Of a stretch of 64,000 bases of DNA, positions 45,248 to 55,175 are shown one piece after another. The position numbers were made by a program, and so were the translations under genes. Under the pieces are notes generated by a model. That model searched no databases, had not been told where the DNA came from, and saw only the letters and a list, made by a program, of their open reading frames with translations. Source of the DNA: Peptoniphilus genitalis (lineage in GTDB: Bacteria > Bacillota > Clostridia > Tissierellales > Peptoniphilaceae); the NCBI RefSeq assembly GCF_023614525.1, contig NZ_CP097885.1, positions 1,238,501 to 1,302,500 of the forward strand, in the 5' to 3' direction. Every line of letters starts with the position of its first letter. Position 1 is the stretch's first letter.

Positions 45248-46420
45248 ATGGAAAATATAGGTGTAATCTTCGGGGGAAGATCCGTTGAACACGAGGTTTC
45301 TGTTATTACAGGAATGCAAATTATTGAAAACATGGATAAGTCTAAGTACAATCCAATTCCAATTTATATTACAAAAGATGGCAAGTTTTTGTCAGGAGAA
45401 AGCTTAAAGAACTTCAAGGCCTACAAGGATCAAGACTTCCACGATGGAGTAGAAGTTTTCTTCAAGCCAGAATATGGCAACAAAAACTTATACTATGTAA
45501 AGCACAATCCAAAGAAACTTTTTAAGGCAGAATATGATTCAATAGAAGTTTACCAAAAAATTGATGCAATATTCTTTGCCCTTCATGGAACCTTTGGAGA
45601 AGATGGATGTACCCAAGGACTTTTTGAACTTATGGGCATGCCTTACACTGGCTGCGGAGTTATGTCTGCTGCTGTTGGCATGGACAAGGTAATCATGAGA
45701 AAGGTCTTTGAATCAGAAGACATCCCAATGACAAAGTACAAGTACTTCTACAGGGAAGAACTTAAGAACCTAAAGGGTCTTATAGAAAAGTGCAAGGACT
45801 TAAACTTCCCACTTTTTGTTAAGCCAGCTAACCTTGGGTCATCAATAGGGATTTCAAGAGTAGAAAATGCCCTTGATCTTTCAAAGGCTCTTGAAGTTGC
45901 AGCCCACTACGACAGAAAAATTATTGTAGAAGAAGCTGTTGTAAATCCAAGAGAAATTAACGTGGCAGTCCTTGGTTACGAAAATGACCTAAGGGTTTCT
46001 GCAGCAGAAGAACCTCTTGGCTTTAAGGACCTATTAAAGTATGAAGACAAGTATGTTTCTGGATCTAAGGGAGCTAAGTCATCTCAAAAGCACCAAAACA
46101 AAAAACTTCCAGCAGAACTTAAGCCAGAACTTGAAAAAGAAATTAAAGAACTTGCAAAAAAAGCCTTCTCAGCAATTGATGGTGCAGGTGTGGCAAGGAT
46201 TGACTTCCTTGTTGATGGCGACAAGGCTTATGTAAATGAAATCAATACCCTTCCAGGTTCCATTGCCTTTTACCTTTATGAAGTTGATGGACTTATGATT
46301 AAAGATTTAATCACAAGACTAATTGAACTTGGCAAGGAAAGACATAGTGAGAGAGCTGCAAATAACTATTCAATTGATTCAAATTTATTTAATATGACAA
46401 GTTATGGAGCAAAGATTTAA
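45248..46420 (+). CDS. ddl: D-alanine-D-alanine ligase
   Basis: 390 residues. IGVIFGGRSVEHEVSVITG at the start, GTFGEDGCTQGLFELMGMPY near 112, KPANLGSSIGISRVE near 195 and YVNEINTLPGSIAFYLYE near 335 are typical of the ATP-grasp ligase. It makes D-Ala-D-Ala for peptidoglycan. The ATG at 45248 follows GAGGAGTG; a longer frame reaching back into murF is ignored. It is somewhat longer than the 300-370 residues usual for the family. It overlaps the rnr start (TAATG). Confidence 0.95.
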   Translation: MENIGVIFGGRSVEHEVSVITGMQIIENMDKSKYNPIPIYITKDGKFLSGESLKNFKAYKDQDFHDGVEVFFKPEYGNKNLYYVKHNPKKLFKAEYDSIEVYQKIDAIFFALHGTFGEDGCTQGLFELMGMPYTGCGVMSAAVGMDKVIMRKVFESEDIPMTKYKYFYREELKNLKGLIEKCKDLNFPLFVKPANLGSSIGISRVENALDLSKALEVAAHYDRKIIVEEAVVNPREINVAVLGYENDLRVSAAEEPLGFKDLLKYEDKYVSGSKGAKSSQKHQNKKLPAELKPELEKEIKELAKKAFSAIDGAGVARIDFLVDGDKAYVNEINTLPGSIAFYLYEVDGLMIKDLITRLIELGKERHSERAANNYSIDSNLFNMTSYGAKI

Positions 46421-48522
46421 TGATTAAAGAAAAGATTTTAGAACTCATTAAGAATTCGAAGCCAAGGACAAAAGATGATCTTGCTAGATTATTTAAAATT
46501 AAGAGCAAGGAGAAAAAAGAATTTAATAGGATTCTTGAGGAACTTGAAAAAGAGGGCTTAATTTTCATGGACCACAGGAAGAAGTACAGACTCGTGGACA
46601 ATGACAAATTCTTTTTTGGAAAACTTCAAACAAATGCCAAGGGTTTTGGATTTTTAATAAGCGAAAATCTTGACGAGGATATTTATATATCAAGAAACAA
46701 CCTTAAGGATGCTTTAAATGGCGACGAAGTCATTGTAAGAAGATATAGGGACTCCTTTGGCGACAAGCCAGAGGGCAAGGTCCTATCAATTGTGAGAAGG
46801 GTTAACAGCAAATTCGTTGGAGTCTTTCAAAACAAAAAGGACTTTGGCTTCGTTGTATCTGATGAGAGCAAGATGGCCATGGATATTTACGTTCCTAAGA
46901 AGAAATTCAAGGGAGCAAAAAATGGTCAAAAGGTTGTTGTAAAAATAGAAAAATGGCCAGAGGCAAACAAAAAACCTGAAGGAAGAATAGTAGAAGTCTT
47001 GGGCTACCCAGAAGACCCTGACGTTGATATTCTTTCTGTAGCTGCAGGCCTAGACCTTCCCATGGAATTTTCTAAAGCTGCCCTATCTGAAGCCAAGTCT
47101 CTTCCGCAAGAAGTTAGCCAAGATGACCTAAAGGGCAGGAGAGACTTAAGAGATCTTATGACTTTTACAATTGATGGAGCAGACTCCAAGGATTTTGACG
47201 ATGCAGTTTCTCTTGAAGTTGCAAAAAATGGCAACTACCTCTTAGGAGTTCACATTGCAGATGTTGCCCACTATGTTGAAGAGTACTCTGCCATAGATGA
47301 AGAGGCATTCAAGAGGGGGAACTCAGTTTACCTTTTAAACAAGGTTATACCAATGTTGCCCTTTGAACTTTCCAATGGAATTTGTTCCCTTAACGAGGGT
47401 GTAGACAGGTTGACCCTATCTGTCCTTGCAGAAATTGACAAGAAGGGCGAAGTAGTAAAATATGAAATCCTTGAGTCTGTGATTAATTCTAAGAGAAGAT
47501 TAGTTTATGAAAATGTGTCAGACTACTTAGAAAAAAATATTACACACGACTCCCTAAAGGGGCTTGAGAAAACCCTAGACAAGATGTATGAACTTGCAAA
47601 AATTTTGGAAGACAAGAGGGAAAAGGGTGGCGCCATAGACTTTGACATACCAGAAGTTATCATTGAAGTTGACGAGAGAGGTTGGCCACAAAATATCCAC
47701 AAGAGGGACAGGAGATCTGCCAATAAGCTCATAGAAGACTTCATGTTAATGGCAAATGTCTGCGTGGCAAAGGAATATTATTTTAAGAAAATTCCTTTTT
47801 TATACAGGATTCACGAGAGACCAAAGGATGAAAAAATTTCAGAGCTCAACTCTTACTTGAGACCACTTGGCTACATGATTAACTTTGATGAAAAAGTTGA
47901 GCCAAGAGATGTGCAGAAGGTCCTTGAGAAGGCAAAGGGGACTAAGGAAGAAATGTTTATCTCAACTATGACCCTAAGGTCCATGGCAAAGGCAAGATAT
48001 TCTGAAGTAAACGACATCCACTTTGGCTTGGCCTTTGACCACTACTCCCATTTCACTTCGCCAATAAGAAGGTATGCGGACCTCACAATCCACAGAATTA
48101 TAAAAAAGAAGATCCAAGGCAAATTATCTAAGGGAGATCTTACAAACTTAAAGGCAATCTTGCCAGACATAGCAGAGCAAGTTTCTAAGACAGAAAAAGT
48201 TGCCCAAGATGCTGAAAGGCAAGTTGAAGACATCAAGATGGCTGAATACATGTCTGAGAGAATTGGAGAAGTCTACAAGGGCAGGATTTCATCTATCACA
48301 AACTTTGGAATGTTTGTTGAACTAGACAACCTAATCGAAGGACTTGTGGGCTACAGGACCATGGATGGCTACTACGAATTTGACCAAGACAACTATAGGG
48401 CAATTGACTACAGGACTAAAAAAGAATTTCACATTGGCGACGATGTTACTATAAAAGTTGTAAATGTTGATCTCAACATGGGCAACATTGATTTTAAAAT
48501 GGTAGGTGATGAAGATGAGTAA
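46420..48522 (+). CDS. rnr: Ribonuclease R
   Basis: 700 residues. An N-terminal winged-helix segment ([18 protein letters not shown]) and two cold-shock domains precede the RNB domain, which has [17 protein letters not shown] with metal-binding Asp near residue 257. Near residue 540, [17 protein letters not shown] is strongly conserved. An S1 domain ([20 protein letters not shown]) closes the protein. It degrades structured RNA from 3' to 5' and works with SmpB/tmRNA, whose SmpB gene follows directly with an 8-base overlap. Confidence 0.95.
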   Translation: MIKEKILELIKNSKPRTKDDLARLFKIKSKEKKEFNRILEELEKEGLIFMDHRKKYRLVDNDKFFFGKLQTNAKGFGFLISENLDEDIYISRNNLKDALNGDEVIVRRYRDSFGDKPEGKVLSIVRRVNSKFVGVFQNKKDFGFVVSDESKMAMDIYVPKKKFKGAKNGQKVVVKIEKWPEANKKPEGRIVEVLGYPEDPDVDILSVAAGLDLPMEFSKAALSEAKSLPQEVSQDDLKGRRDLRDLMTFTIDGADSKDFDDAVSLEVAKNGNYLLGVHIADVAHYVEEYSAIDEEAFKRGNSVYLLNKVIPMLPFELSNGICSLNEGVDRLTLSVLAEIDKKGEVVKYEILESVINSKRRLVYENVSDYLEKNITHDSLKGLEKTLDKMYELAKILEDKREKGGAIDFDIPEVIIEVDERGWPQNIHKRDRRSANKLIEDFMLMANVCVAKEYYFKKIPFLYRIHERPKDEKISELNSYLRPLGYMINFDEKVEPRDVQKVLEKAKGTKEEMFISTMTLRSMAKARYSEVNDIHFGLAFDHYSHFTSPIRRYADLTIHRIIKKKIQGKLSKGDLTNLKAILPDIAEQVSKTEKVAQDAERQVEDIKMAEYMSERIGEVYKGRISSITNFGMFVELDNLIEGLVGYRTMDGYYEFDQDNYRAIDYRTKKEFHIGDDVTIKVVNVDLNMGNIDFKMVGDEDE

Positions 48523-48970
48523 GGAAAAAAACGATGCAATAGCAAACAATAAAAAAGCCAGCCATCTTTATTTTATCGAGGACACTTATGAAGCAGGGAT
48601 TGAACTTGTTGGGACTGAGGTCAAGTCCATAAGGGCAGGCCACGTCAACATCAAGGATGCCTACTGCGACATCAACAAGGGAGAAATTTTTGTATCAGGC
48701 ATGCACATTTCGCCCTATGAGCAGGGAAACATTTATAATGTTGACCCCATGAGGAAGAGAAAACTCCTCATGCACAAGGCAGAAATCCTTCGCCTTGAAA
48801 AAGTTAAAACTCAAGAGGGCTACACAATTATTCCCCTAAAGGTTTATCTAAAGAGGGGGAGAGTCAAAGTCCTAATTGCCAAGGCAAAGGGTAAGAAGCT
48901 TTGGGACAAGAGAGAGACAATGAAGAAGAGAGAAGTAGACAAGAGACTTCGCCGAGCAACAATGTATTAA
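48515..48970 (+). CDS. smpB: SsrA-binding protein SmpB
   Basis: 151 residues. [29 protein letters not shown] and [19 protein letters not shown] are SmpB marks. It delivers tmRNA to stalled ribosomes. The ATG at 48515 is chosen with TAGGTGAT upstream; earlier GTG and ATG codons overlap this site. The tmRNA gene itself is not found in the 164 bases that follow, nor anywhere else I could recognise in the window. Confidence 0.95.
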   Translation: MSKEKNDAIANNKKASHLYFIEDTYEAGIELVGTEVKSIRAGHVNIKDAYCDINKGEIFVSGMHISPYEQGNIYNVDPMRKRKLLMHKAEILRLEKVKTQEGYTIIPLKVYLKRGRVKVLIAKAKGKKLWDKRETMKKREVDKRLRRATMY

Positions 48971-49058
48971 TTTTTAATAACTTGCGATTGGATAAAAATT
49001 AATTGCGAGGAACTTCATTAAATTTAAAAAACAAAAAATTGAAAACAAATCATTAATT

Positions 49059-49088
49059 AACGCTCACTTGTGGGCGTTTTTTATTTTT
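49059..49088 (+). terminator. Terminator after smpB
   Basis: AACGCTCAC-TT-GTGGGCGTT followed by a T-run. Stem of 9 pairs with one T-G. Confidence 0.85.
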
Positions 49089-49134
49089 AATTATCTTATT
49101 AGCTTTTAATGATATAATAAGCCCAGGTGATATT

Positions 49135-49836
49135 ATGGCTTTTATCGAAGTTAAGGACCTCTCAAAAGTTTACACAATTGGGGAAAGGTCTGTCATGGCA
49201 AATGATAAATTAAATTTTGAAATAGAAAAAAATGAGTTTGCAATTATTCTTGGTGCATCAGGGGCCGGCAAGTCAACTTTTCTAAATATCTTAGGAGGTC
49301 TCGACACGACCTCTTCTGGTGACCTCTTAGTTGATGGGAAAAATATTGCAAAGTATAGTGAAAGAGAACTGACAACTTATAGGCGTTACGACATGGGCTT
49401 CGTCTTTCAATTTTACAATTTGATTCCAAACTTGACTGCTCTTGAAAATGTTGAGCTTGCCAGTCAAATTGTAAAGCATGCCAAGGACCCAGTTGAAGTT
49501 TTAAGGTCTGTGGGTCTAGGAGATAGGATGGATAACTTTCCATCACAATTATCTGGTGGAGAGCAACAAAGGGTTTCAATAGCTCGTGCTATTGCAAAAA
49601 ATCCAAAACTTTTATTGTGTGATGAGCCAACAGGTGCTCTTGACTATAAGACAGGTAAACAAATTTTAAAACTATTGCAAGATCTTACGAGGACAACAGA
49701 CACCACTGTGGTCCTCATAACTCATAACTCTGCAATTAAAAATTCTGCAGACAGGCTAATTGAAATTTCTGATGCCAAGGTTAAGGATGTTTTTGTAAAC
49801 GACAATCCAAGGGATATTATGGATATAGAATGGTAG
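49135..49836 (+). CDS. ABC transporter ATPase, LolD/MacB-like
   Basis: 233 residues. Walker A is GASGAGKST near residue 42, the signature [16 protein letters not shown] near 140, Walker [13 protein letters not shown] near 162 and the H-loop LITHNS near 197. The sequence belongs to the group that energises FtsX-like permeases (LolD, MacB, BceA). AGGTGATATT lies before the ATG; TATAAT at 49113-49118 may be its promoter. The giant permease follows 7 bases later, so they form one exporter or mechanotransmission complex. Confidence 0.95.
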   Translation: MAFIEVKDLSKVYTIGERSVMANDKLNFEIEKNEFAIILGASGAGKSTFLNILGGLDTTSSGDLLVDGKNIAKYSERELTTYRRYDMGFVFQFYNLIPNLTALENVELASQIVKHAKDPVEVLRSVGLGDRMDNFPSQLSGGEQQRVSIARAIAKNPKLLLCDEPTGALDYKTGKQILKLLQDLTRTTDTTVVLITHNSAIKNSADRLIEISDAKVKDVFVNDNPRDIMDIEW

Positions 49837-49843
49837 GTGGAGG

Positions 49844-52800
49844 GTGAAAGCTCGCGACAAGGATAATCTCAGGGAGATAAAAAATTCTCTTCCAAGATTT
49901 ATCTCAATAATGATAATTGTCTTTCTCGGAGTCTTTGTCTTAATTGGACTTATTTCCACAGGCAAGATTATGAGAAATACAATTGATGATAAAATTGAAA
50001 AATTAAATCAAGAGGACATAAAAATTTCCGTTCCCATTGGACTTGAAGCTAAGGACCGACAAATTATTGAGGATCAAGAGGACATCAAGGAGCTGGAGTA
50101 TGGCTACGACAAGGATGTCTTTCTTGCAGGAGACCCAACTGTTATAAAAGTTTTAAACATGCCCTATGAAATTTCTAAACCAGAAATAATTGAGGGAAGA
50201 GAGCTTAGGGGTCCCGATGAAATTATTTTGGACGCCAGGATGAAAAAGGCTGGTAGCAAAATTGGGGACACAATAAGATTTAAGGAAGACAACGACGATG
50301 ATGAGGACAATGACCTAAAGAGGCTTTCCTTTAAGGTTGTTGGCTTTGCAAATTCTCTGGACTTTCTTCAAGAAAATAACGCAGCCCACTCTGAAAGAGG
50401 ATACGGACAAATTTCTTACTTTGCCTATATTGACGATGGAAACTTTTCTGGCGACCCAACTCTTGCCAAGATAAAATTCTTGGGGACTGAAGGCTTAAAG
50501 ACTTCAGACAAGGAATATGTTGACTACATGGACAAGAAGAAGAGGGCCCTTAAAATTGACTTGAAGTCTAGGCCAAAGGAAAGACTTGCCTCCATTCAGG
50601 GAGAAATTTCTGACAAGATCACTGATGCAGAGGACAAGATTAGTGATGCCGAAACAAAATTATCTGATGCAAGGGACAAGCTAGTTAAGGGTCGAGAAGA
50701 CCTTAACAAGGGTAAGTCCGACTACAAGAAGGGCCTGGATAAGTACAATAGTGAGAAGGACAAGGCAGAGTCAGAAATTTCCAAAAACAGAAATAAACTT
50801 TACAAGGCATCTGTGGAAATAGATGATGGCGAGAGAAAGTTAATCGATGGATACGAAAAATTATCTGATGGTAAGAAGAAACTTGACCATGCCAAGTCTG
50901 AATTAAATTCTGGAAGAAAGAAGTTGACAGAGGGCAAGGAAAAGTACCAAAAGGGACTTGGAGAAGTTGAAGCCTCAGAAAAAGCCCTAAGGCAAGGAGA
51001 AGACCAGCTAGTTGACGGGAGAAAAAAACTTGATGATGGCTGGGCCAAGATTGAAGAATCAAGAAAAAAACTTGCTGAGGGCATGAGAAAGTATGAAGAG
51101 GGAGAAAGGGACTACCAAGCTGGTATGACTCAACTTGAGGCAGGAAAAAGCAAATTGGTTTCCCAGATGGGGGCTTCTTCCTATGAAGATGCTGTGGAAA
51201 AAATCTACGCCATAGACAAGGCCTTGGAAACAGGTGAAGACCTTCTTAAAAAGCTTCCGACTATAGAAGGTGAAATTTCAAAAACTTCTTCCCAAATAAG
51301 CCAAGTGGATAGGGGTCTTTCACAAATTGATGGTCAGCTTTCTGCTTTGAAAAATTCTCTAAATAATCCAGACCTTACTGGTGAAGAAAGAAAAAATATA
51401 GAGGGACAAATTGCTGGACTTGAAGGGAAAAAATCAGAACTGGAAAAAAACAAGGCTGACTTAAATAGAAAGTTAGACTTTTTAAAGACATCTAAAGAAG
51501 AAATCGATAAGGCTCTGGAAGAAATCAAGAAGGAAGTCCCAGGTGGAATCACTGGTAACTTGTCTGACTTAAAGGCAAAGTTAAAAGAAGGGAAGACTGG
51601 AATCCTAGCCATCCAAGAAAATGAAAAGAAACTTGCAGCAGGCAGGGCCACTCTTGATGCCAGCAAGAAGCAAATTGAAGATGGAAAGAGGCAACTTGAA
51701 GAAGGAATTGCTGAGGCAGAAAAGGGAGAAGCTGACTATGCCAAGAGCAAGGATGAAATCGAGAAGAACAAGAGAAAACTTCAAGAAGCCAGAGAAGAAT
51801 TAGCAAAAGCAAAAAATAAAATCAATGAATCTGAAGAAAAATTAAATAAGGGGACTGCTGACTACGAGTCTGGCAAAAAAGAATACGAAGGAAAGTATGA
51901 TGACTACGTGGAAGGCAGGGAAAAACTTTCAAGGGCCAAGGAAAAATACTTATTAGGGAGAAATGAACTAGATAGGGGCCAAGAAAGACTTGATAAGGAA
52001 TTAAAAACTGGCAAGAGCAAGTTAAATGATGCCAAGTCAAAACTCTACAAGGCAGAAAAAGATTTGAATAAGGGCGAAAATGAATACAAAGATAAGTCCC
52101 AAGAAGCTGAAGAAAAAATTGCTGATGCAAGAGAAAAGATTGCTGATGGGAGAAGGTACCTCAGCCTAGTCAAGCAACCTCGTTACACAATCACACCAAG
52201 GCACCTAGAAACAGGCATCAACACCTATCTTGATTACGCAAAGAGAGTTGACGGCCTTTCACTTATCTTCCCAATATTTTTCTTTGCCATTGCCCTCCTA
52301 GTTTGTTTCACAACAATGACTAGGATGGTGGATGAAAATAGGCTTGTAATTGGGGCCTATAAGGCTTTGGGCTACACCAATAGAGAAATCGGCAAGAAGT
52401 TCTTCCTCTATGGGACACTAGCATCCTTAATTGGTGGGACCTTGGGAGCAATTACTGGGTCTTACCTCTTGACCTATATAATCGGAAACGCCTACTCAAC
52501 AAAGACGATTTTTGAAAATAAACTATTAATAAATATCTTCCCACTAAGAGCTATTTTCGCCATTGCCATTGGATTTTTATTTACCAGCGTGGCTGCCATG
52601 ATAACAGTTAATAAAAACTTGGAAGAAAAAACAGCCAGCCTCTTGAGGGCAAAGGCACCAGCCAAGGGTAACAGAATTCTCTTGGAAAAAATTCCCTTTA
52701 TATGGAACAGGATGAGTTTCCTATCAAAGGTAACAGCAAGGAACCTATTCTTGTCAAAGAAGAGGATGTTTATGACTCTTGTTGGGGTTATGGGTTGTGC

Positions 52801-53845
52801 AGCCCTCTTAGTCCTTGGATTTGGAATTGCTGAATCGGTAAAGGACGTTGAGACCCTACAATTTAAAAACATTTTGAAGTACGACATATCTGTCCTTTAT
52901 GACAGGGACCTTGACCAAGATTCCTTTGAAGAATATAAGAAGTCTTTGGCAGAAAAAAATTTAGATTACACAGAAACTTACGAAGAATTTTTCACTGTAG
53001 ACTACGATGAAATTGATCAATCGGTAAATGTAATAGTCCCAAGTGACAAGGAAGACTTCAAAAATTACGTGTCCCTCTTTGACAAGGACACAAAGGAAGA
53101 ATTAGAACTTCCAAAGAGGGGTGTCATAATAACAGAAAAGTTGTCCAAACTTAAAAAGTTAAAAGTTGGCGACCCACTAGAGATGAGAGACGTCTATGGA
53201 AATGAATTCGAAGTAGAAGTCGCTGGCATCAGCGAATTTTATATAGGTCATAACGTCTACATGGATAGGGACTACTTTGAAAAGGTAACAGGATCAAAGT
53301 TTAAGGCCAACACCGACCTCATAAAAGTTCCTAAAGACTTTGACAAGGATGCCTTTATAAAATCCACAATAGAAAAGAAGTCCGTCTTTAATATTGGAAA
53401 TGTTGACGACATGAAGGACATCTTAAATCAATTTTTGTATTCAATAACTAAGGTTGAGATAATAATTCTAATAGTGACAACAATTTTGGAAGTTGTAGTC
53501 CTCTACAACCTCACAAACATAAACATCGAAGAGAGAATAAGAGAAGTCTCAACAATAAAAGTCCTTGGCTTCTATCCAAGAGAGACAACCTCATACATTT
53601 ACAAGGAAACCTACATCTTGGCAATAATTGGAATAATCATAGGACTCTTCGTGGGAAAAATCCTCCACTACTCAGTCCTTCAAATAGTAGTTCCTTTTAT
53701 GGCCATGCTGCCAGAAGACTTGAGTCCAAGACCCTTCATCTTGGCAGGAATAATAACAGCCCTTGTGAATACGCTAATAATGATAATCTTCCACTACAGG
53801 ATAAAGAAGATAAACGCTTTAGACGCATTGAAGTCAAACGAATAA
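49844..53845 (+). CDS. Giant FtsX-like ABC permease with extended coiled-coil domain
   Basis: 1333 residues. Helix 1 lies near residues 17-40 (FISIMIIVFLGVFVLIGLIS). Three helices near 805-925 (first LSLIFPIFFFAIALLVC) and one near 970-995 form the first FtsX part. The last three lie near 1205-1325. Between helix 1 and 2 is a beta-rich MacB-like piece, then about 530 residues of coiled coil with extremely regular heptads. Many have Gly at position 2 and Leu at 6, such as DGKKKLD and DGRKKLD. The start GTG 49844 gives the conserved NLREIKNSLPRF beginning. Such permeases in Firmicutes are unassigned exporters or envelope mechanotransmitters; no substrate is evident. Confidence 0.88.
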   Translation: MKARDKDNLREIKNSLPRFISIMIIVFLGVFVLIGLISTGKIMRNTIDDKIEKLNQEDIKISVPIGLEAKDRQIIEDQEDIKELEYGYDKDVFLAGDPTVIKVLNMPYEISKPEIIEGRELRGPDEIILDARMKKAGSKIGDTIRFKEDNDDDEDNDLKRLSFKVVGFANSLDFLQENNAAHSERGYGQISYFAYIDDGNFSGDPTLAKIKFLGTEGLKTSDKEYVDYMDKKKRALKIDLKSRPKERLASIQGEISDKITDAEDKISDAETKLSDARDKLVKGREDLNKGKSDYKKGLDKYNSEKDKAESEISKNRNKLYKASVEIDDGERKLIDGYEKLSDGKKKLDHAKSELNSGRKKLTEGKEKYQKGLGEVEASEKALRQGEDQLVDGRKKLDDGWAKIEESRKKLAEGMRKYEEGERDYQAGMTQLEAGKSKLVSQMGASSYEDAVEKIYAIDKALETGEDLLKKLPTIEGEISKTSSQISQVDRGLSQIDGQLSALKNSLNNPDLTGEERKNIEGQIAGLEGKKSELEKNKADLNRKLDFLKTSKEEIDKALEEIKKEVPGGITGNLSDLKAKLKEGKTGILAIQENEKKLAAGRATLDASKKQIEDGKRQLEEGIAEAEKGEADYAKSKDEIEKNKRKLQEAREELAKAKNKINESEEKLNKGTADYESGKKEYEGKYDDYVEGREKLSRAKEKYLLGRNELDRGQERLDKELKTGKSKLNDAKSKLYKAEKDLNKGENEYKDKSQEAEEKIADAREKIADGRRYLSLVKQPRYTITPRHLETGINTYLDYAKRVDGLSLIFPIFFFAIALLVCFTTMTRMVDENRLVIGAYKALGYTNREIGKKFFLYGTLASLIGGTLGAITGSYLLTYIIGNAYSTKTIFENKLLINIFPLRAIFAIAIGFLFTSVAAMITVNKNLEEKTASLLRAKAPAKGNRILLEKIPFIWNRMSFLSKVTARNLFLSKKRMFMTLVGVMGCAALLVLGFGIAESVKDVETLQFKNILKYDISVLYDRDLDQDSFEEYKKSLAEKNLDYTETYEEFFTVDYDEIDQSVNVIVPSDKEDFKNYVSLFDKDTKEELELPKRGVIITEKLSKLKKLKVGDPLEMRDVYGNEFEVEVAGISEFYIGHNVYMDRDYFEKVTGSKFKANTDLIKVPKDFDKDAFIKSTIEKKSVFNIGNVDDMKDILNQFLYSITKVEIIILIVTTILEVVVLYNLTNINIEERIREVSTIKVLGFYPRETTSYIYKETYILAIIGIIIGLFVGKILHYSVLQIVVPFMAMLPEDLSPRPFILAGIITALVNTLIMIIFHYRIKKINALDALKSNE

Positions 53846-53848
53846 AAT

Positions 53849-54787
53849 TTATGATTTAAGATTTGAGATTTGAAAATAAAATCTGATAAACAAAAAGCAA
53901 GTGTAAAATAGCACTTGCCAGATTGTAGACAAACCCAGGAATATTTCCTGGGTTTGTTGCATTTTTAATATATTCATTAAAAAAATTCTTAATTTATTCA
54001 ACATTAAATCCTTATTAGGATCCAATTTATATAGTAATATTGCTAATTTTTTCATATTTATGTATGCAAATGTAAGTGCAGCTTTCATTTCCATCTTTGC
54101 TAGTCCAATCATATTTGTGTATCTAAATCCATGGAATTCTTTTGCACTTCCAAATTGCCTTTCTAAAGTTTCTTTTCTTCTTTTATATTCTTCTTTTCAT
54201 TTTTTGGTGTATCTGTACCCCTCTGTTTCGTATAAGCATTCCTGTTCTATTTCTTTGTCTAATTCTTCTTGGTATGCCTTTGTTACTTTCTTGATTTCTT
54301 CTTTTTTGTTTTTATGTCTATTGGCATGGGCTTTTACATGTGTTGAGTCTACGAATTGTATTTTCTCATCTACAAATCCTTTGTTCATTGCTTGGCTTAA
54401 TATGTTTTGAAATATTTCTTCAAATATATTTGTGTCTTTAAATCTTCTTCTGTAGTTTTGACTAAAGGTTGTGAAATGTGGAACTTTATCGTAAAAGTCT
54501 AGTCCTAAAAACCATCTATATGCTATGTTTACTTCTATTTCTTTTATTGTTTGTCTCATACTTTTTATGTTGAATAGGTACTCTATGAACAGTATTTTTA
54601 TTAATACTACTGGATCGATACTTGGTCTTCCATTGTCTAGTGAGTATTTATCTTCTACTAATTCATAGATGAAGTCAAAGTCTATGTATTTGTCTATTTT
54701 TCTCAATATGTGATTTTTTGGTACAAATTGTTCTACTGATATGATCTGTACTTGATCTGTTTTTCTTTTATTGTTTTTTGATAGCAT
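53849..54787 (-). pseudogene. IS1182-family transposase, internally deleted with one stop codon
   Basis: The N-terminal 196 residues (VEQFVPKNHILRKIDKYIDF, LFNIKSMRQTIKEIEVNIAY, FVDEKIQFVDSTHVKAHANR) and the C-terminal end (KEEYKRRKETLERQFGSAKE, then GFRYTNMIGLAKMEMKAALT) are both IS1182-type. They lie in the same frame, separated only by a TGA at 54197-54199. A full transposase is about 450-550 residues, so the central part is lost. TGA probably replaces TGG in the usual HTKKWKEEYKRRK context. It marks the left side of the accessory island. Confidence 0.82.
53930..53956 (+). terminator. Strong hairpin at the left end of the IS1182 remnant
   Basis: CAAACCCAGGAA-TAT-TTCCTGGGTTTG, a perfect 12-bp stem, followed by TTGCATTTTTAAT. 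It can end transcription from the permease gene to the left, or be part of the insertion sequence end. Another pair GCAAGTG/CACTTGC lies just before it. Confidence 0.65.
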
Positions 54788-54851
54788 GTTACACCTACTT
54801 TCTTAGTTAATTTTTACCTTTTTTCTGTAAATTCAGATGATTTCATAAAAA

Positions 54852-54909
54852 AATCAGGCTTTTTTGCCTGCTTTGTCATCAGTCTTCGGACTGCCTTTAT
54901 TTTTTTGCT
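54852..54909 (+). terminator. Double terminator upstream of the two-component cassette
   Basis: First CAGGC-TTTTTT-GCCTG, then CAGTC-TTCG-GACTG followed by CCTTTATTTTTTT. The second has a TTCG tetraloop. Its sequence AGTCTTCGGACTGCCTTTAT is repeated exactly at 60511-60530. Confidence 0.75.
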
Positions 54910-55175
54910 ATATTTTAATAGACTGTATAATGATGTTATATCATTATCATAGATATTAATACACAAAAGTTAGCTGAAATTAAATCTTAATATGTCTACA
55001 ATATTATTGAAAACTGAAGTTAAAATACAAAAATAAAAAAATTACAATATATTATAATTTATAATTAGTAATAGAATTTAATGTATAATTTTAGCGGATA
55101 GTCTTTATCTAATTAAGAAAATCACATTCCATATAATAAATAGTATCGGAATTTAAATTTTAAAAGGAGGTCAGG
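54910..55175 (+). other. AT-rich upstream region of the sensor kinase gene
   Basis: It holds the first copy of the 18-bp element (54962-54979) and much AT-rich sequence with several TATAAT-like words, but no clear -35/-10 pair and no gene. The kinase starts at 55176 after AAAGGAGG. Confidence 0.5.
54962..54979 (+). promoter_or_regulatory. 18-bp direct repeat, copy 1
   Basis: CACAAAAGTTAGCTGAAA, 196 bases before the sensor kinase start. Identical copies lie before the small protein gene (57344) and the ABC genes (58370), so it is a likely regulator site or promoter element of this cassette. Confidence 0.6.

Noticed and set aside
48971-49134. tmRNA gene after smpB
   Set aside because: The gap contains only a terminator and a short promoter; there is no tRNA-like end or tag reading frame.
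49244-49579. 111-aa minus-strand frame
   Set aside because: Shadow of the ABC ATPase gene, which has all nucleotide-binding motifs on the plus strand.
54060-54410. 116-aa plus-strand frame
   Set aside because: It is antisense to the IS1182 transposase remnant and has no binding site.
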